Positions 18,590 to 28,861 of a stretch of 64,000 bases of DNA are shown piece after piece. A program made the position numbers and the translations under genes. The notes beneath the pieces are model-generated. The model saw only the letters and a program-made list of their open reading frames with translations, was not told the origin of the DNA and ran no database searches. Within the stretch, counting starts at the first letter, position 1; every line of letters starts with the position of its first letter. The DNA comes from Novipirellula caenicola (GTDB taxonomy: Bacteria; Planctomycetota; Planctomycetia; Pirellulales; Pirellulaceae): the NCBI RefSeq assembly GCF_039545035.1, contig NZ_BAABRO010000002.1, positions 62,001 to 126,000 of the forward strand, given 5' to 3'.

Positions 18590-18870
18590 GGCAATTTCCT
18601 AATTAACACTTTGCGAAACACTCGATCGTCGCGGACACCGCCACCAACAATGCGATTTCTGAAGCGGCGTGAGCACTACCCAAAATCGATGGCCTCGACC
18701 TAACGCCTCATCAAACAACTCCGTTGCGTTCGGCACATTGCCGCTTCGGCGATTCCCACTGCGCTCTCTACGACGGTCCGGTCGCGGTTCTAATCGCAAC
18801 GATAGCGGATCGAGCCGGCCACGACAATTCAGATGCCACGTGACAGCTGGCCGGGGGGAATGTCACGACA

Positions 18871-20763
18871 TCACGCTTCGTGTCGATCACAGCGGCTGAG
18901 CGTGATAAAGATCAACCGCTCAAGAAATGCGGCATTCAGATCATTTTTCGAAGCAAAATTATCCGCACCGGCTTCGATGCATTCGCGTCCCACCTGCACA
19001 TCTTCTTGCCCCGTCAAAACGACAATCGGAACGTCCGGCGCCGCAGCTCGGAATTGCCGAACCGTTTCGACCCCGCTGCTATCGGGCAGCTGTAGATCCA
19101 ACAGCACCAAATCCAATGATTCGTGCAACTGTCGCTCGCGGATGGCGTGCTCGAGCGTGAATGCCTTATGCACAACAATCGACTTGTTCATTCGACGCAG
19201 CATTTCCACCGTCAAAAATAAATCGTCTTGATTGTCCTCAACCACCAAAACTTGGACGGCGTGGTTCGCCAACGCGGTAGCATCGGACGGCCGCAGCAAT
19301 TCGAGCGCCGCAATCACGTCGGACATCGATTGATACCGATCTTCGGGGCGATAAGCGACAACCCGGTCAAAAATCGCCGGCAACGAATCAGGCAGATCCT
19401 CGGTCGGCAACGGGTCGAACGATTTGTCGACCAATAAACTTGTCAATTTCTCGTTCGCGGATTCTCCCAGCACTCGCGATCGTCCGGTCAACAAATAGAA
19501 CCACGTTGCACCGAGACTATAGATATCCGACAGCGGTGTGGCCGACGACAGCGACCGTGCCTGTTCGGGGGCCATAAAATCGAGCGTTCCCGCGACCATG
19601 TCGATCCCGGTGCGGAAATCTTGAGCCTTCTTTAGGTCGCGATCCGCCGTCAATACCGCCAGCCCTAGGTCGGTTACCTTGATTCGCTGGTCACCGTCAC
19701 GCACCAAATTCCCTGGTTTCACGTCGCGATGCACGAGTCCTCGTTGATGGGCGTGTTCTAACGCCCGAGCCGCTTGCAAAATCACGTCGACCGAGTCCTG
19801 CCATCGAAGCGGTCCGTTTAAACGCACGAAAACGCTTAAATCAGGCCCAGAGAGTTGTTCCATCACGATGTACAACATCCCATCATGCTCGCCGACTTCG
19901 TACGCGACCACGATATTGGGATGAGCAAGTTTGCCGACCAATTCCATCTCGCGACGAAAACGCTCGCTGAGGTGAATGTCGCGAAGGACTTTGACCGCGA
20001 CAAAGTCACCTCCGGCGACAGGCGTCGCTCGATAGACCTGCCCCGCGCCGCCTTCGCTTAACAACCCATCAATGATGTATTCGCCGATAGCCGCTCCTCG
20101 AGGCAGCCCGTTGATCGACCAATCCATTTGCGATTCCTGGGCCATCGCATCCGCGATTTCCTTTTCAACCAACGCCAACTGCGAACGCGAAAATCGTTCG
20201 CTGCAACGTAGTCGCTCGAGCACGATACGTTCCAACAGCGACTTAGAGATCACCTTGGTCAACGAGGGGTCTTCGGCAGCATGCGGTGCAGAAGCCGGGG
20301 TCGGCGTCGACGCGGCAGCCTTGTCACCATTACTCGATGGTGCAGCCACCGAGCGTTCATAATCCACCTTGGACGACCCGATTTTGACCGCCACGTTTCG
20401 GTAGGGACGATCCGCATGCTTTGGATCCCGCGGCCCATTCCCGCTGTCTTGCCTCTCCGCTGGCAGAGCTGAATCCCAGCTGCGAAACAACCCCAACACG
20501 ACCACGCAGCCAAGTGCCAAATACGAAGGGCCGGATAACCGCGGGTCGAAACCTCGCATCACCAACGAGGATCCAATCGCCAGCAGCGCGATCGACATGG
20601 CGGCCCAAAACACCAGCTTCGATCGTCTCGATGCAATCGCCACCGTCAACACGATCGGGGCGTAAAATCCGAATGGATAGACGTCCAGCAACTCAATCGT
20701 TGAAAACCCAACGCCAAGCAATAGGATGCAAACGTCTAAGGATACCGAGTCTCTCTTAGTCAT
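18871..20763 (-). CDS. Membrane Ser/Thr protein kinase fused to a response-regulator receiver domain
   Basis: 630 residues from the ATG at 20763. The N-terminal 100 residues hold three or four membrane segments. A Hanks-type kinase spans about 222-490: glycine loop LLSEGGAGQVYRA, lysine in VAVKVL, catalytic loop HRDVKPGN, DLG in place of DFG, then TLDFMAPEQA. A CheY-like receiver (about 505-625) follows: VVEDNQDD acidic pair, phospho-acceptor aspartate in LLDLQLPDSSG, T in VLTGQ, and lysine in FASKND. The kinase presumably phosphorylates cytosolic targets while the receiver accepts phosphate from a histidine kinase. That coupling is inference. Confidence 0.9.
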   Translation of the reverse strand: MTKRDSVSLDVCILLLGVGFSTIELLDVYPFGFYAPIVLTVAIASRRSKLVFWAAMSIALLAIGSSLVMRGFDPRLSGPSYLALGCVVVLGLFRSWDSALPAERQDSGNGPRDPKHADRPYRNVAVKIGSSKVDYERSVAAPSSNGDKAAASTPTPASAPHAAEDPSLTKVISKSLLERIVLERLRCSERFSRSQLALVEKEIADAMAQESQMDWSINGLPRGAAIGEYIIDGLLSEGGAGQVYRATPVAGGDFVAVKVLRDIHLSERFRREMELVGKLAHPNIVVAYEVGEHDGMLYIVMEQLSGPDLSVFVRLNGPLRWQDSVDVILQAARALEHAHQRGLVHRDVKPGNLVRDGDQRIKVTDLGLAVLTADRDLKKAQDFRTGIDMVAGTLDFMAPEQARSLSSATPLSDIYSLGATWFYLLTGRSRVLGESANEKLTSLLVDKSFDPLPTEDLPDSLPAIFDRVVAYRPEDRYQSMSDVIAALELLRPSDATALANHAVQVLVVEDNQDDLFLTVEMLRRMNKSIVVHKAFTLEHAIRERQLHESLDLVLLDLQLPDSSGVETVRQFRAAAPDVPIVVLTGQEDVQVGRECIEAGADNFASKNDLNAAFLERLIFITLSRCDRHEA

Positions 20764-20913
20764 TCGCAACAAGGAGCCTTCCTACTCCATCCGCTGAGGA
20801 ACAAACGCACTAACCTATCATAACCCACCCCCCAAAAGTGGTCAATTCGGCATCACAGGCGATTGCCGCTTGACCGCTGGGCGTTTTCGGGTCGGCCCAG
20901 TAAACTTCTTGCC

Positions 20914-21522
20914 ATGGCAATCACAAGTCATGTTATCGTTCTGTTAGCGAAGATGTTCAGCGGTTTCACCGTGCGGTGGATCGACTGCCAACCGGATACC
21001 TGCCAACGCATTTATTTCGCTAACCACACCAGCCATCTCGACGCGGTCGTGTTATGGTCCGCGTTGCCGCGCGAAATCCGAGCGGTTACCCGCCCCGTGG
21101 CCGCCAAAGATTACTGGTCCACTGGATGGGTCAAACCGCATATGGCCAAAGCGTTCAATGCGATGCTGATCGATCGCAAAGAGATCAAGGTGCATCAGAG
21201 CCCGATCGATTCGATGCTTCGCCAAATGGGTGACGTCTATTCGCTGATCGTGTTCCCCGAAGGCGGCCGATCCTCGAGCGACGATGAGATGGGCACTTTT
21301 AAAAGTGGCCTGTACTACATGGGCAAAAAACGGCCCGACCTGGAGCTCGTGCCCGTCTATATCGACAACGTCAACCGAATTTTGCCGCGGGGTGAGTTCC
21401 TGCCGGTTCCGCTGCTCAGCTGCATTACGATCGGCCCGCCAATCTTTCTCGAAGCGGGTGAACCGAAAACCGAGTTCCTCAAACGCGCCCGTGAAGCGGT
21501 GCGCCGATTAAAGGACTTGTAG
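20914..21522 (+). CDS. 1-acyl-glycerol-3-phosphate acyltransferase family (PlsC-like)
   Basis: 202 residues from the ATG at 20914 (an upstream TTG frame adds an unlikely lead). NHTSHLD near residue 37 is the HX4D catalytic motif, and FPEGGRSS near 115 is the glycerol-phosphate/acyl-chain motif. Then LVPVYI and a PRGEFLP-type motif follow, as in PlsC proteins. It transfers a fatty acyl group to a lysophospholipid or similar acceptor at the inner membrane. The substrate is uncertain: many planctomycete members are not the essential PlsC. Confidence 0.85.
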   Translation: MAITSHVIVLLAKMFSGFTVRWIDCQPDTCQRIYFANHTSHLDAVVLWSALPREIRAVTRPVAAKDYWSTGWVKPHMAKAFNAMLIDRKEIKVHQSPIDSMLRQMGDVYSLIVFPEGGRSSSDDEMGTFKSGLYYMGKKRPDLELVPVYIDNVNRILPRGEFLPVPLLSCITIGPPIFLEAGEPKTEFLKRAREAVRRLKDL

Positions 21523-21641
21523 CGTCCGCCTGGTTCGGCATCGGCCCCTTTTCCCAAATCGCCTCCGTATCGATCGACGATCGTTGCGGCGTGTGGGTGT
21601 ACAATGCAGCGACGCAATTCTTTGATCGCTGGTTCCCCTCC

Positions 21642-22187
21642 ATGTTTCGATGCCCGGTTGCGAGACTCGCTGTGTTTCTTCCTGACCCGCAAAAGACGCC
21701 GCTTGCCCTTTTTACCATTGCCGTCATTTTGACGACTGGTTGTGGCTCGAGTGAACCGCCGCCACGCAAGGCAATCCGGGGGCAGATCACCGTGGATGGC
21801 AAACCTGCACCGTCAGGATCGATCAGCTTTCTGCCCGCTCGAGGAACTTCGGGGCCCGCTGCAACGTCTCTGATAGTCGACGCGGAATATCAGTTCACCC
21901 ACTCCAATGGGCCTTTTGCTGGAGCACACCTGGTTGTGATTAGTTTTGATAAAGCTCCGGCAGTAGCGAGCACGGCGAGCGACACCGCCGGATCCGATGA
22001 TCCGCCGTCGTCGGAATCGGCCGAAGCGGTCGATCCTAAAAAGCGATCCGTTAACAAGTCACCCTCGCTTCGCCGTAAACGCGCAGCCGATGCTTCGGCG
22101 AGCGAAAAACGACGCTGGGAACTCGAATTTGTCGTTCCGACCGACGACCCTAGCGTCAAAAATTTTGCTCTGACCACGCACGAATAA
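21642..22187 (+). CDS. Lipoprotein, carboxypeptidase-regulatory/transthyretin-like fold
   Basis: 181 residues from the ATG at 21642. The signal ends in LTTGC, a lipobox, so the mature protein is lipid-anchored at the Cys. The following KAIRGQITVDGKPAPSGSISFLP is the sandwich start seen in small planctomycete lipoproteins encoded beside DUF1559 genes. A long Ser/Glu/Lys-rich insert follows (about 110-160). It lies 168 bp before the DUF1559 gene on the same strand and is probably co-expressed. Role unknown. Confidence 0.75.
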   Translation: MFRCPVARLAVFLPDPQKTPLALFTIAVILTTGCGSSEPPPRKAIRGQITVDGKPAPSGSISFLPARGTSGPAATSLIVDAEYQFTHSNGPFAGAHLVVISFDKAPAVASTASDTAGSDDPPSSESAEAVDPKKRSVNKSPSLRRKRAADASASEKRRWELEFVVPTDDPSVKNFALTTHE

Positions 22188-22355
22188 GAAAAGTAGCGGC
22201 GAACAACGAACTCGATCGCGACAAAATCACATCACGATTCATCACTCATCATCGAAAACTCACTAAAACGAAAACACATCATCCGCACTCACCTGTGGCG
22301 TCGCCAAACACACGGCACCATGCTTCGCCGACCGAATTTTATCTACCAATCTGTC

Positions 22356-23294
22356 ATGACCGCTTTCCCATCACGCCGCAACGCATTCACCCTGGTCGAA
22401 CTGCTGGTCGTGATCGCAATCATTGGAGTGTTGGTTGGTCTGCTATTGCCTGCGGTGCAAGCCGCGCGAGCGGCGGCGCGACGCATGAGCTGCTCGAATA
22501 ATTCAAAACAGTTCGCACTGTCGCTGCACAATTACCATTCTGCGTTCAACACGTTTCCGTCCGGCAGCATTGTCTCAGGCCCCAACGGTTACTCGTGGGG
22601 AATGGTTTCACAGGTCTTACCGTTCATGGAGCAATCGGCGAGTTTCGAATCGATCGATTTCACCCAAGCTCACTGCGGCGACCATATCAAAGATTTGCAG
22701 GCCCGCGGCGGCAACGATCCATCGTCACAACCGATCGCGATGCTGATGTGCCCAAGCGATCCGAGTTCGGGGCGATCCTTGTTAAGTGGTCCGCTCGGCC
22801 CCCTGCCGTTTTCGGGCGACTGTGGCGTGTTGAACCCAATCAACTATCTCGGCAACGCCGGCAGCTTGGATGACGACATCAACAATACCTACCAAGCATG
22901 CGGCGGCATCCCAAGCGGTGCCGGTTTCAGCGACGGCAACGGCATGTTCTATAACGAAAGCCAAAAGCGGTTTCGCGACATCCTGGATGGGTCGAGCACC
23001 ACGATCCTGTTTGGTGAGCGAACGATGCCCGATGATCTAGGATGGGGCTGGCCCATTTGTGGTGGGAATGAATGTGAACACTACATTTCCGCAAAGATGG
23101 GGTTGATGCTCGGCAACCACAACCGCAACGAATACTACCTGCACCTGCAACACTACTGGAGCTATCACGAGGGCGGATGTCATTTGACGTTCGCCGATGG
23201 CAGCGTTCGTTTTGCCACCTACAGCATGAACTACAACACCTATCTCGATCTATCGACCCGCAACGGCCACGAAGTGATCGCATCGGAGTGGTAG
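22356..23294 (+). CDS. DUF1559 domain protein with type IV pilin-like N-terminus
   Basis: 312 residues from the ATG at 22356. RRNAFTLVELLVVIAIIGVL is a class III/type IV prepilin signal with E5 after the cleavage site. It is followed by LLLPAVQAARAAARRMSCSNN, the signature opening of DUF1559. The C-terminal HLTFADGSVRF is the conserved Gly-containing turn of the family. These are pseudopilin-like surface or secretion proteins expanded to dozens of copies in planctomycetes; the function is unproven. Upstream lipoprotein gene is its usual partner. Confidence 0.9.
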   Translation: MTAFPSRRNAFTLVELLVVIAIIGVLVGLLLPAVQAARAAARRMSCSNNSKQFALSLHNYHSAFNTFPSGSIVSGPNGYSWGMVSQVLPFMEQSASFESIDFTQAHCGDHIKDLQARGGNDPSSQPIAMLMCPSDPSSGRSLLSGPLGPLPFSGDCGVLNPINYLGNAGSLDDDINNTYQACGGIPSGAGFSDGNGMFYNESQKRFRDILDGSSTTILFGERTMPDDLGWGWPICGGNECEHYISAKMGLMLGNHNRNEYYLHLQHYWSYHEGGCHLTFADGSVRFATYSMNYNTYLDLSTRNGHEVIASEW

Positions 23295-23439
23295 CGTCGT
23301 GTCGTCTCCTCGTTGCGGGGCTCTCGCGCAAACGCCGTGATCATTAGCGTTGGCGCCGCGAACCGTCTGATCGCAGCGAGTTAAACGTTCGACTTTTACC
23401 GGGCGACTTTTACCGGGCGGCTCGCGCTGCACCGCTATA

Positions 23440-23560
23440 AGAGCCACCCGTTTTGTAGCGACGCTCGCCAGAGCGTGGGATGGCCGCGTGCCAATACGAT
23501 TCACCACCTTCTGGCGAAGGTAGCTACGACGAAGAAGGTAGTTACCAGTGAATTGCGCTC
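23440..23560. repeat. REP-type palindromes
   Basis: ACGCTCGCCAGAGCGT and CACCTTCTGGCGAAGGT hairpins, each flanked by GTAGC/GCTAC text. Related ones occur at 442-461 and 29068-29114. They fill most of the 333-bp gap between the DUF1559 and CPBP genes. Confidence 0.6.
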
Positions 23561-23627
23561 GCCGACAAGCATGAGCCCCTGGCCACTAGAAACCACGTAA
23601 GATCGCAGAGCGATCAACGACGATGTT

Positions 23628-24554
23628 TTAGCCGGGCGTTTGCGTGAACCACAACCGCAACATTTCGACGCTCATTGTGAACCCGTTTAACACAATGTGT
23701 ACGATCAACGAAGGTGTGATGCGTCCGGTTTGACGATACAGAAACCCAAGGCCGGCTGAGAAAAAGAACAACGGAATCGCCGCGGCACCTTGGTTGCCAT
23801 GCATCAATGCGAAAATCAAACTGGTCACGAACACCGGCCACACACTCTTGGGTCGCCAAAGCTCTACCGCGTCTTCTTTGAGCGGGTCTTCTTGGACGTC
23901 ACTCTCCACTGGCCGGTCAGCAAACGCCTGCAATCCGCCTTGCAACAGCACGCGGAACAAAAATTCTTCGACCCACGGGGCCACAAGCGCGGTCCCCACG
24001 AACAACACGATGAAAAACACCGGCGTCGGTTGCTGTTTCATCACGTCGAGCACCGGATGTTTGTACTCGACAAGCAATGATGCAAAGTGGGCAATCAGTA
24101 ACGTCGGAGGAATCAGCATCAACGACGCCTTCAGCCCGACCACGACGTCGCGGGATTTCCAAATCAACCCAAGTCGCTCGGCTGCGTCGGAACGGATCAG
24201 CCGCAAAAACCCAAGTGTGCCGGTGAAAGCGATCAAACCGCCAACGGACTGGGCCGCCAATCCGGCCAACAACAGATCAGAACTCGGAGCCGCTCCTTCG
24301 GGCGTAGGACGAATTTGGCCCATCGCGACAAACAACTTGGCCGTCAACAACGTGAGCACCAGGCTCAACCCGAACATCAACATCGCATCGGCGACGGTCC
24401 AAAACGGTCGATCACGAACTTCCGCTGGCAAGATGGTATCGGTCCAAGGTCGCTCGGACCGCAGCACCCGGTACAGCGTTTTGCCCCACAAGACGACACA
24501 TCCAACCACGACCATCAGAAGCGTGCTGGCGAACACCGCGTCGACAAATTGCAT
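23628..24554 (-). CDS. CPBP-family intramembrane glutamic endopeptidase
   Basis: 308 residues from the ATG at 24554, which has AGGA eight bases upstream and follows the pgsA stop by 16 bp; GTG codons at 24590-24593 would overlap pgsA. Eight or so membrane segments. Motif EExxxR is WVEEFLFRVLLQGG, later HGNQG and VHIVLNG give the second-to-fourth CPBP motifs. CPBP (ABI/Rce1-like) proteases cleave within or next to the membrane; the substrate is unknown. Last gene of a likely rimO-pgsA-CPBP unit. Confidence 0.85.
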   Translation of the reverse strand: MQFVDAVFASTLLMVVVGCVVLWGKTLYRVLRSERPWTDTILPAEVRDRPFWTVADAMLMFGLSLVLTLLTAKLFVAMGQIRPTPEGAAPSSDLLLAGLAAQSVGGLIAFTGTLGFLRLIRSDAAERLGLIWKSRDVVVGLKASLMLIPPTLLIAHFASLLVEYKHPVLDVMKQQPTPVFFIVLFVGTALVAPWVEEFLFRVLLQGGLQAFADRPVESDVQEDPLKEDAVELWRPKSVWPVFVTSLIFALMHGNQGAAAIPLFFFSAGLGFLYRQTGRITPSLIVHIVLNGFTMSVEMLRLWFTQTPG

Positions 24555-24570
24555 ACCGTGGGGTCCTGTG

Positions 24571-25170
24571 CTACGAGGCGTCCTGCTCACCACGCATGAC
24601 GCGTGCCGCCGCCATCGTGTAGTCGTAACCTGAATAGACGGTCAATGCGATCGAAGACCAAATCAGGATTGTCGCCGTGATCGACAACCACGCGGCCACC
24701 GGCGTGCTCATCAAGCACAACAGGGATGCGACGATCGCCGCACACTGCAACACCATCTTCCATTTGCCCAGCCAGCTCGCTGAAAAATCGCCACCGCCCC
24801 CTTCGATGATCCCTCGCAAACTGGTCACCAGCAACTCGCGGCCGACCACCACCGTGGCCATCCACGATGCGATCCCCGACCCCGCTTGTTCGACCAACGC
24901 GATGAAGGATCCACAGATGATGATCTTGTCCACGAACGGATCAAAAATACGACCAAGCTTGGTGACCTGCCCGTATTTCCGCGCCCAATAGCCATCCATC
25001 CAATCGGTCGACGCGGCGATCAGAAACACGATCATTGCCGAGGCGAAATAGCCCATGGGGATCAACACCACCACGGCAATCGCCAGCAGGAACCGCGCAG
25101 ACGTCAACGCGTTGGGGACATTGTAGATCGACGTGGATGTCGCTGAAGTCATTGCCAAATTAGTGCTCAT
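24571..25170 (-). CDS. pgsA: CDP-diacylglycerol--glycerol-3-phosphate 3-phosphatidyltransferase
   Basis: 199 residues from the ATG at 25170. It makes phosphatidylglycerol phosphate from CDP-diacylglycerol and glycerol-3-phosphate at the inner membrane. NVPNALTSARFLLA is the family N-terminus, and DGYWARKYGQVTKLGRIFD plus PFVDK forms the complete CDP-alcohol phosphotransferase motif DGxxAR-x8-GxxxDxxxD. Four to five membrane segments follow. It sits 183 bp after rimO and 16 bp before the CPBP protease, all on the minus strand. Confidence 0.92.
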   Translation of the reverse strand: MSTNLAMTSATSTSIYNVPNALTSARFLLAIAVVVLIPMGYFASAMIVFLIAASTDWMDGYWARKYGQVTKLGRIFDPFVDKIIICGSFIALVEQAGSGIASWMATVVVGRELLVTSLRGIIEGGGGDFSASWLGKWKMVLQCAAIVASLLCLMSTPVAAWLSITATILIWSSIALTVYSGYDYTMAAARVMRGEQDAS

Positions 25171-25353
25171 TGATCGTGCCGTTACAAGTCCCAAGACTAA
25201 CAGATCACGCCCAAATGCGAAGTGGCCCTGTTTTCTAACTCGGCACGACCTGAACTTAAGCCGGCAAAGTTGGAAACCACTTAGTGGCGGTCTATCATCT
25301 CAGAGCCCATCGCAGGAAATTCGCTGCGCGGCACCCCGAAAAACATCCGAAGA

Positions 25354-26775
25354 CTACTCGCCGAGTGATGCAGCGATCAAATCGTAACCGTCCGATGCGA
25401 CGATCTCGCATTTCTTGATATCACCGACTTGGATCGACTCGTTGTCGTCCGACGGAGATACGTAAACGATGCCGTCAATATCCGGTGCCTCACTGCGTGT
25501 TCGGCCAATCCACACGCCTTCCTGTTCCGGCAGCGGCGAATCGATGATGACGTCGTCAATTGTGCCAATTCGGCTTTGCACCCATTCAAATGCAATCTGT
25601 TGCTGGACCGCCATCAACTCGCCTTGCCGACGCTCGGCCACTTCTTTGGGCACCCGGTTGGGCAACTTGGCCGCTGGCGTGTCTTCTTCGACTGAATAGG
25701 TGAACACGCCAAGGTGTTCGAAACGCTGCTGCTCGGTGAAATCGATCAGCTCAGCAAAGTCCTCGTCGGTTTCGCCGGGGAATCCCGCAATCATCGTCGT
25801 TCGCATCACGAGATTGTCGATTCGCGAACGCAACTTGCCAAGAATTTCTTCTTGCAACGAACGAGTCGTCTTGCGTGCCATGCGTTTCAGCATCGTGTCG
25901 CTGGCGTGTTGCAGCGGCATGTCGATGTACGGCAGCACTCGCTTGGCACCTGCCAACGTATCGATCAACGCGTCGTCAATGTACATCGGATAGAAATACA
26001 TCAGCCGGATCCACTCGACCGAATCGATCTTGTCCAACTCGGTCAACAATTCCGTCAAACGCGGAGTGCCGTAAAGATCTTTGCCGTAATAGGTTGTGTC
26101 TTGAGCCACGACGACAATTTCCTTGACACCGCTGTCGCCGAGTCGTTTAGCCTCGTCGATGACTTGTTCCATCGGCTTGCTGTAGTGTTTGCCCCGCATC
26201 TTCGGGATCGCACAAAACGTACACAGCCGGTCGCAGCCTTCGCTGATTTTCAAGTAAGCAAAGTGCCGCGGCGTGACCGCACTTCGCACCGCATCGCTAA
26301 GCGGTTTGATCGGAGCAGGCCGGAAAACTTTCTGCTGCTCTTCGATTCCCGACTGCAAACGATCGATCACCGAGACGATCTCGTTACGGCCAAAGACGCC
26401 GATCATCGCATCGATCTCAGGTCGCGCCTCGAGCAATTTTCCTTGCTGACGTTCGGCCAAACATCCGGTGACGACGACGTTGCGAATTTTCCCCTGTCGC
26501 TTCAGCGCCAGCATCTCGTCGATCGCCCCAAGCGACTCGTCGCGAGCCGAATCGATAAAGCCGCACGTATTGACGACGACAAAGTCCGCATTGTCGACCG
26601 AATCGACCATCGCGTAACCATCTTCGTCCAGCCGGCCGAGCATCTGCTCGGTATCGACCAGGTTCTTGGGACAGCCGAGGCTGATGACCGCATAGCGGCC
26701 GCGCTTGCTCGAATCGTCGCCCGTTGGACGGTTTTGCAAAGGAGAAGGAGTATCCGAAACGACAGGAAGTTGCAT
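25354..26775 (-). CDS. rimO: Ribosomal protein uS12 methylthiotransferase
   Basis: 473 residues from the ATG at 26775. Radical-SAM methylthiotransferase modifying an aspartate of ribosomal protein S12. The N-terminal UPF0004 domain has three cluster cysteines (SLGCPKN, NTCGF, TGCLAER). The radical-SAM cluster motif is [11 protein letters not shown] with RGKHYS. A TRAM-like C-terminus ends near [10 protein letters not shown]. Length and motifs are complete. The first gene of a run with pgsA. Confidence 0.95.
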   Translation of the reverse strand: MQLPVVSDTPSPLQNRPTGDDSSKRGRYAVISLGCPKNLVDTEQMLGRLDEDGYAMVDSVDNADFVVVNTCGFIDSARDESLGAIDEMLALKRQGKIRNVVVTGCLAERQQGKLLEARPEIDAMIGVFGRNEIVSVIDRLQSGIEEQQKVFRPAPIKPLSDAVRSAVTPRHFAYLKISEGCDRLCTFCAIPKMRGKHYSKPMEQVIDEAKRLGDSGVKEIVVVAQDTTYYGKDLYGTPRLTELLTELDKIDSVEWIRLMYFYPMYIDDALIDTLAGAKRVLPYIDMPLQHASDTMLKRMARKTTRSLQEEILGKLRSRIDNLVMRTTMIAGFPGETDEDFAELIDFTEQQRFEHLGVFTYSVEEDTPAAKLPNRVPKEVAERRQGELMAVQQQIAFEWVQSRIGTIDDVIIDSPLPEQEGVWIGRTRSEAPDIDGIVYVSPSDDNESIQVGDIKKCEIVASDGYDLIAASLGE

Positions 26776-27028
26776 GGAGTGCACAAACAAATGGGCGGGG
26801 GGGAAGCTAAGCAAGCACGATTTTTCGCAGCGACAGCTGAATTAAACCCAAGAATCGCCGAATTGGCTACCGACTTTCTCGGGATTCCCGCCGTTATTTT
26901 GCCGCAGCCCCCGCCACGATCCTCATTAGCAGGACCCTGCGTGAGGATTATCCCCCCAATGCGACGAGGCCGCGCAGCTTCGAGCAGAGCGAAGCTCGCG
27001 GTTGAGCGAGTTCAGCTCCCCTTTGGGT

Positions 27029-27282
27029 AACGCTGTGAAGCATTCCGTAGCGGAACTCGCGGGCGGCTTGTTGTATTATTCGTACGATGGACTTCCTAGT
27101 CCGTCGAATGCGCCATTGATGGAATAGAAAGTCCATCATGCACCCCTTGCCGCAGGAAACATCATTAAATCAACAAGCCGTCAAGAGTTTCGGGGGACAC
27201 TCGCCGTGGATCGAAAGTCTTGACGACTTCCGCTACGTTGAAAACACACAAACCTTATAAGAAAAATCGCTTCACAGCGTTC
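27029..27282. repeat. Composite repeat: inverted AACGCTGTGAAGC ends around a 117-bp MITE
   Basis: AACGCTGTGAAGC (27029-27041) is inverted at 27270-27282. Between them lies the third copy of the CGGCTTGTTG element (27064-27180). The same outer ends bound the element at 420-559, so one mobile repeat appears to have received another. Confidence 0.6.
27064..27180. repeat. 117-bp MITE-like palindromic repeat, copy 3
   Basis: Same layout as at 12018, with several substitutions in the inner hairpin (for example GATGGAATAGAAAGTCC), so an older copy. Confidence 0.8.
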
Positions 27283-27636
27283 CCCCCTTTGCGAAGGTCA
27301 GAGATGGCGGTAGCCAGCTCGGGGTGGGGCAATCGGTTCTAGAGAAAGTGTGGTGTTTTACAGAAAGCGACGGGCAAATTCAGTGTCACCCTGCCACGCG
27401 CGAACATTGCTGCCGATTTCACGAAGGCGGCTTCCCGCATTCACCGCCACGCCACATTCCGAGCCCCGATTCTGAACCCCCGCGTGCTCTGATTCCCCAG
27501 CTTCGCTCGCCGTGCCTACCCTTCATCGAGGTGCCGGATCGGTCTATGCTTTCGTCTTTCTTTTCGGGCCCCCTTTCTTTTCGGGCAGCGCCCGGCGAAC
27601 CGCTCAAACGAAAAATGGCCGATTGGAGAGCCAACA

Positions 27637-28848
27637 ATGGGCAACATCTTTTTACTGCGATTCACCGGCGAAGACCGCGTCGGATTGACGGCCGAATTGA
27701 CCCGCACACTGGCCCAGCTCGGCGCCGAGGTGCTGGATATCAATCAAGCGGTCATCCACCAATCGCTGTTGTTGGGGATGATGATCCGCGTCGAGGAAGG
27801 AGTCGAAGTCGAGCGGCCCATCAATGCGATGGCGGAATCGCTTGAACTTCGCGTCAAAATTCGCGGCATCGGAGACACCGAATACGACAACTGGGTCGAC
27901 CGCCAAGGCAAACCGCGGTACATCCTGACGCTGTTGGCTCGATCCATCGAAGCGTCGCATATCGCGGCGGTGACCAAGATCATCATGGACGAAGGGCTCA
28001 ACATCGATGTGATTCACCGGCTGTCCGGTCGGCCTCAGCGACTGGAAAACCCCGAGACGCTTCGCCGCGCCTGTGTCGAATTCTGGCTTCGCGGCGAGCC
28101 TCACGACAAACCGCGGATGCAGGCCCTCTACATGGACCTCAGCCGCGAATTGGCAATCGACATCGCTTGGCAAAAAGATGACGCCTACCGCAGATCGCGA
28201 CGGCTGGTCGCGTTCGACATGGATTCAACGCTGATCCAAGCCGAAGTGATCGACGAATTGGCCAAAGAAGCCGGCTGTGGCGACGAAGTGGCTGCGATCA
28301 CCGAAAGTGCGATGCGCGGCGAGCTGGACTTTGACACGTCGCTGCGTCGCCGTGTCGCGACGCTGAAAGGGCTTCCCGAATCGTCGCTACAGAAAGTTGC
28401 CGAGCGATTGAAATTGACCGAAGGCGCCGAAGCCTTGCTGCTAAATCTACACGAACTCGGCTACCGCACCGCGATCCTGTCGGGCGGATTTAGCTACTTC
28501 GGCAACATGCTTCGCGATCGACTCGGCTTCAACTACGTGCACGCCAACGAACTCGAGATCATCGACGGTAAACTGACTGGCAAGGTGCTCGATCCGATCG
28601 TCAACGGACAACGCAAAGCTGAGCTACTCGAGCAGATCGCCTCGAGCGAAGGAATCAACCGTCGCCAAATCATCGCAGTCGGTGACGGAGCGAACGATTT
28701 GCCGATGTTGAACCGAGCCGGGTTGGGCATCGCGTTTCATGCCAAACCGATCGTCCGCCAAGAGGCCGGCCACGCGGTTTCCAATCTCGGACTCGACGCC
28801 GTGCTATACCTGCTAGGCGTCCGTGATCGCGAGCGAGTGCAAGTGTAG
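27637..28848 (+). CDS. serB: Phosphoserine phosphatase with N-terminal ACT domains
   Basis: 403 residues. It completes serine synthesis by dephosphorylating O-phosphoserine. Residues 1-80 (NIFLLRFTGEDRVGLTAELTR) and about 95-170 form two ACT-like regulatory domains, and the HAD phosphatase follows. Motif I is VAFDMDSTLIQAEVID, with the serine/threonine motif II at ILSGGFSYF and motif III GDGANDLPML. Length agrees with long-form SerB. A preceding GGAGAG lies 10 bases before the ATG. Single-gene. Confidence 0.95.
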   Translation: MGNIFLLRFTGEDRVGLTAELTRTLAQLGAEVLDINQAVIHQSLLLGMMIRVEEGVEVERPINAMAESLELRVKIRGIGDTEYDNWVDRQGKPRYILTLLARSIEASHIAAVTKIIMDEGLNIDVIHRLSGRPQRLENPETLRRACVEFWLRGEPHDKPRMQALYMDLSRELAIDIAWQKDDAYRRSRRLVAFDMDSTLIQAEVIDELAKEAGCGDEVAAITESAMRGELDFDTSLRRRVATLKGLPESSLQKVAERLKLTEGAEALLLNLHELGYRTAILSGGFSYFGNMLRDRLGFNYVHANELEIIDGKLTGKVLDPIVNGQRKAELLEQIASSEGINRRQIIAVGDGANDLPMLNRAGLGIAFHAKPIVRQEAGHAVSNLGLDAVLYLLGVRDRERVQV

Positions 28849-28861
28849 CGAAACTCGCGAA

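Noticed and set aside
25714-27030. 438-codon open frame on the + strand across rimO
   Set aside because: Antisense to rimO, which has all catalytic motifs. The translation is Arg/Asp/His-rich noise.
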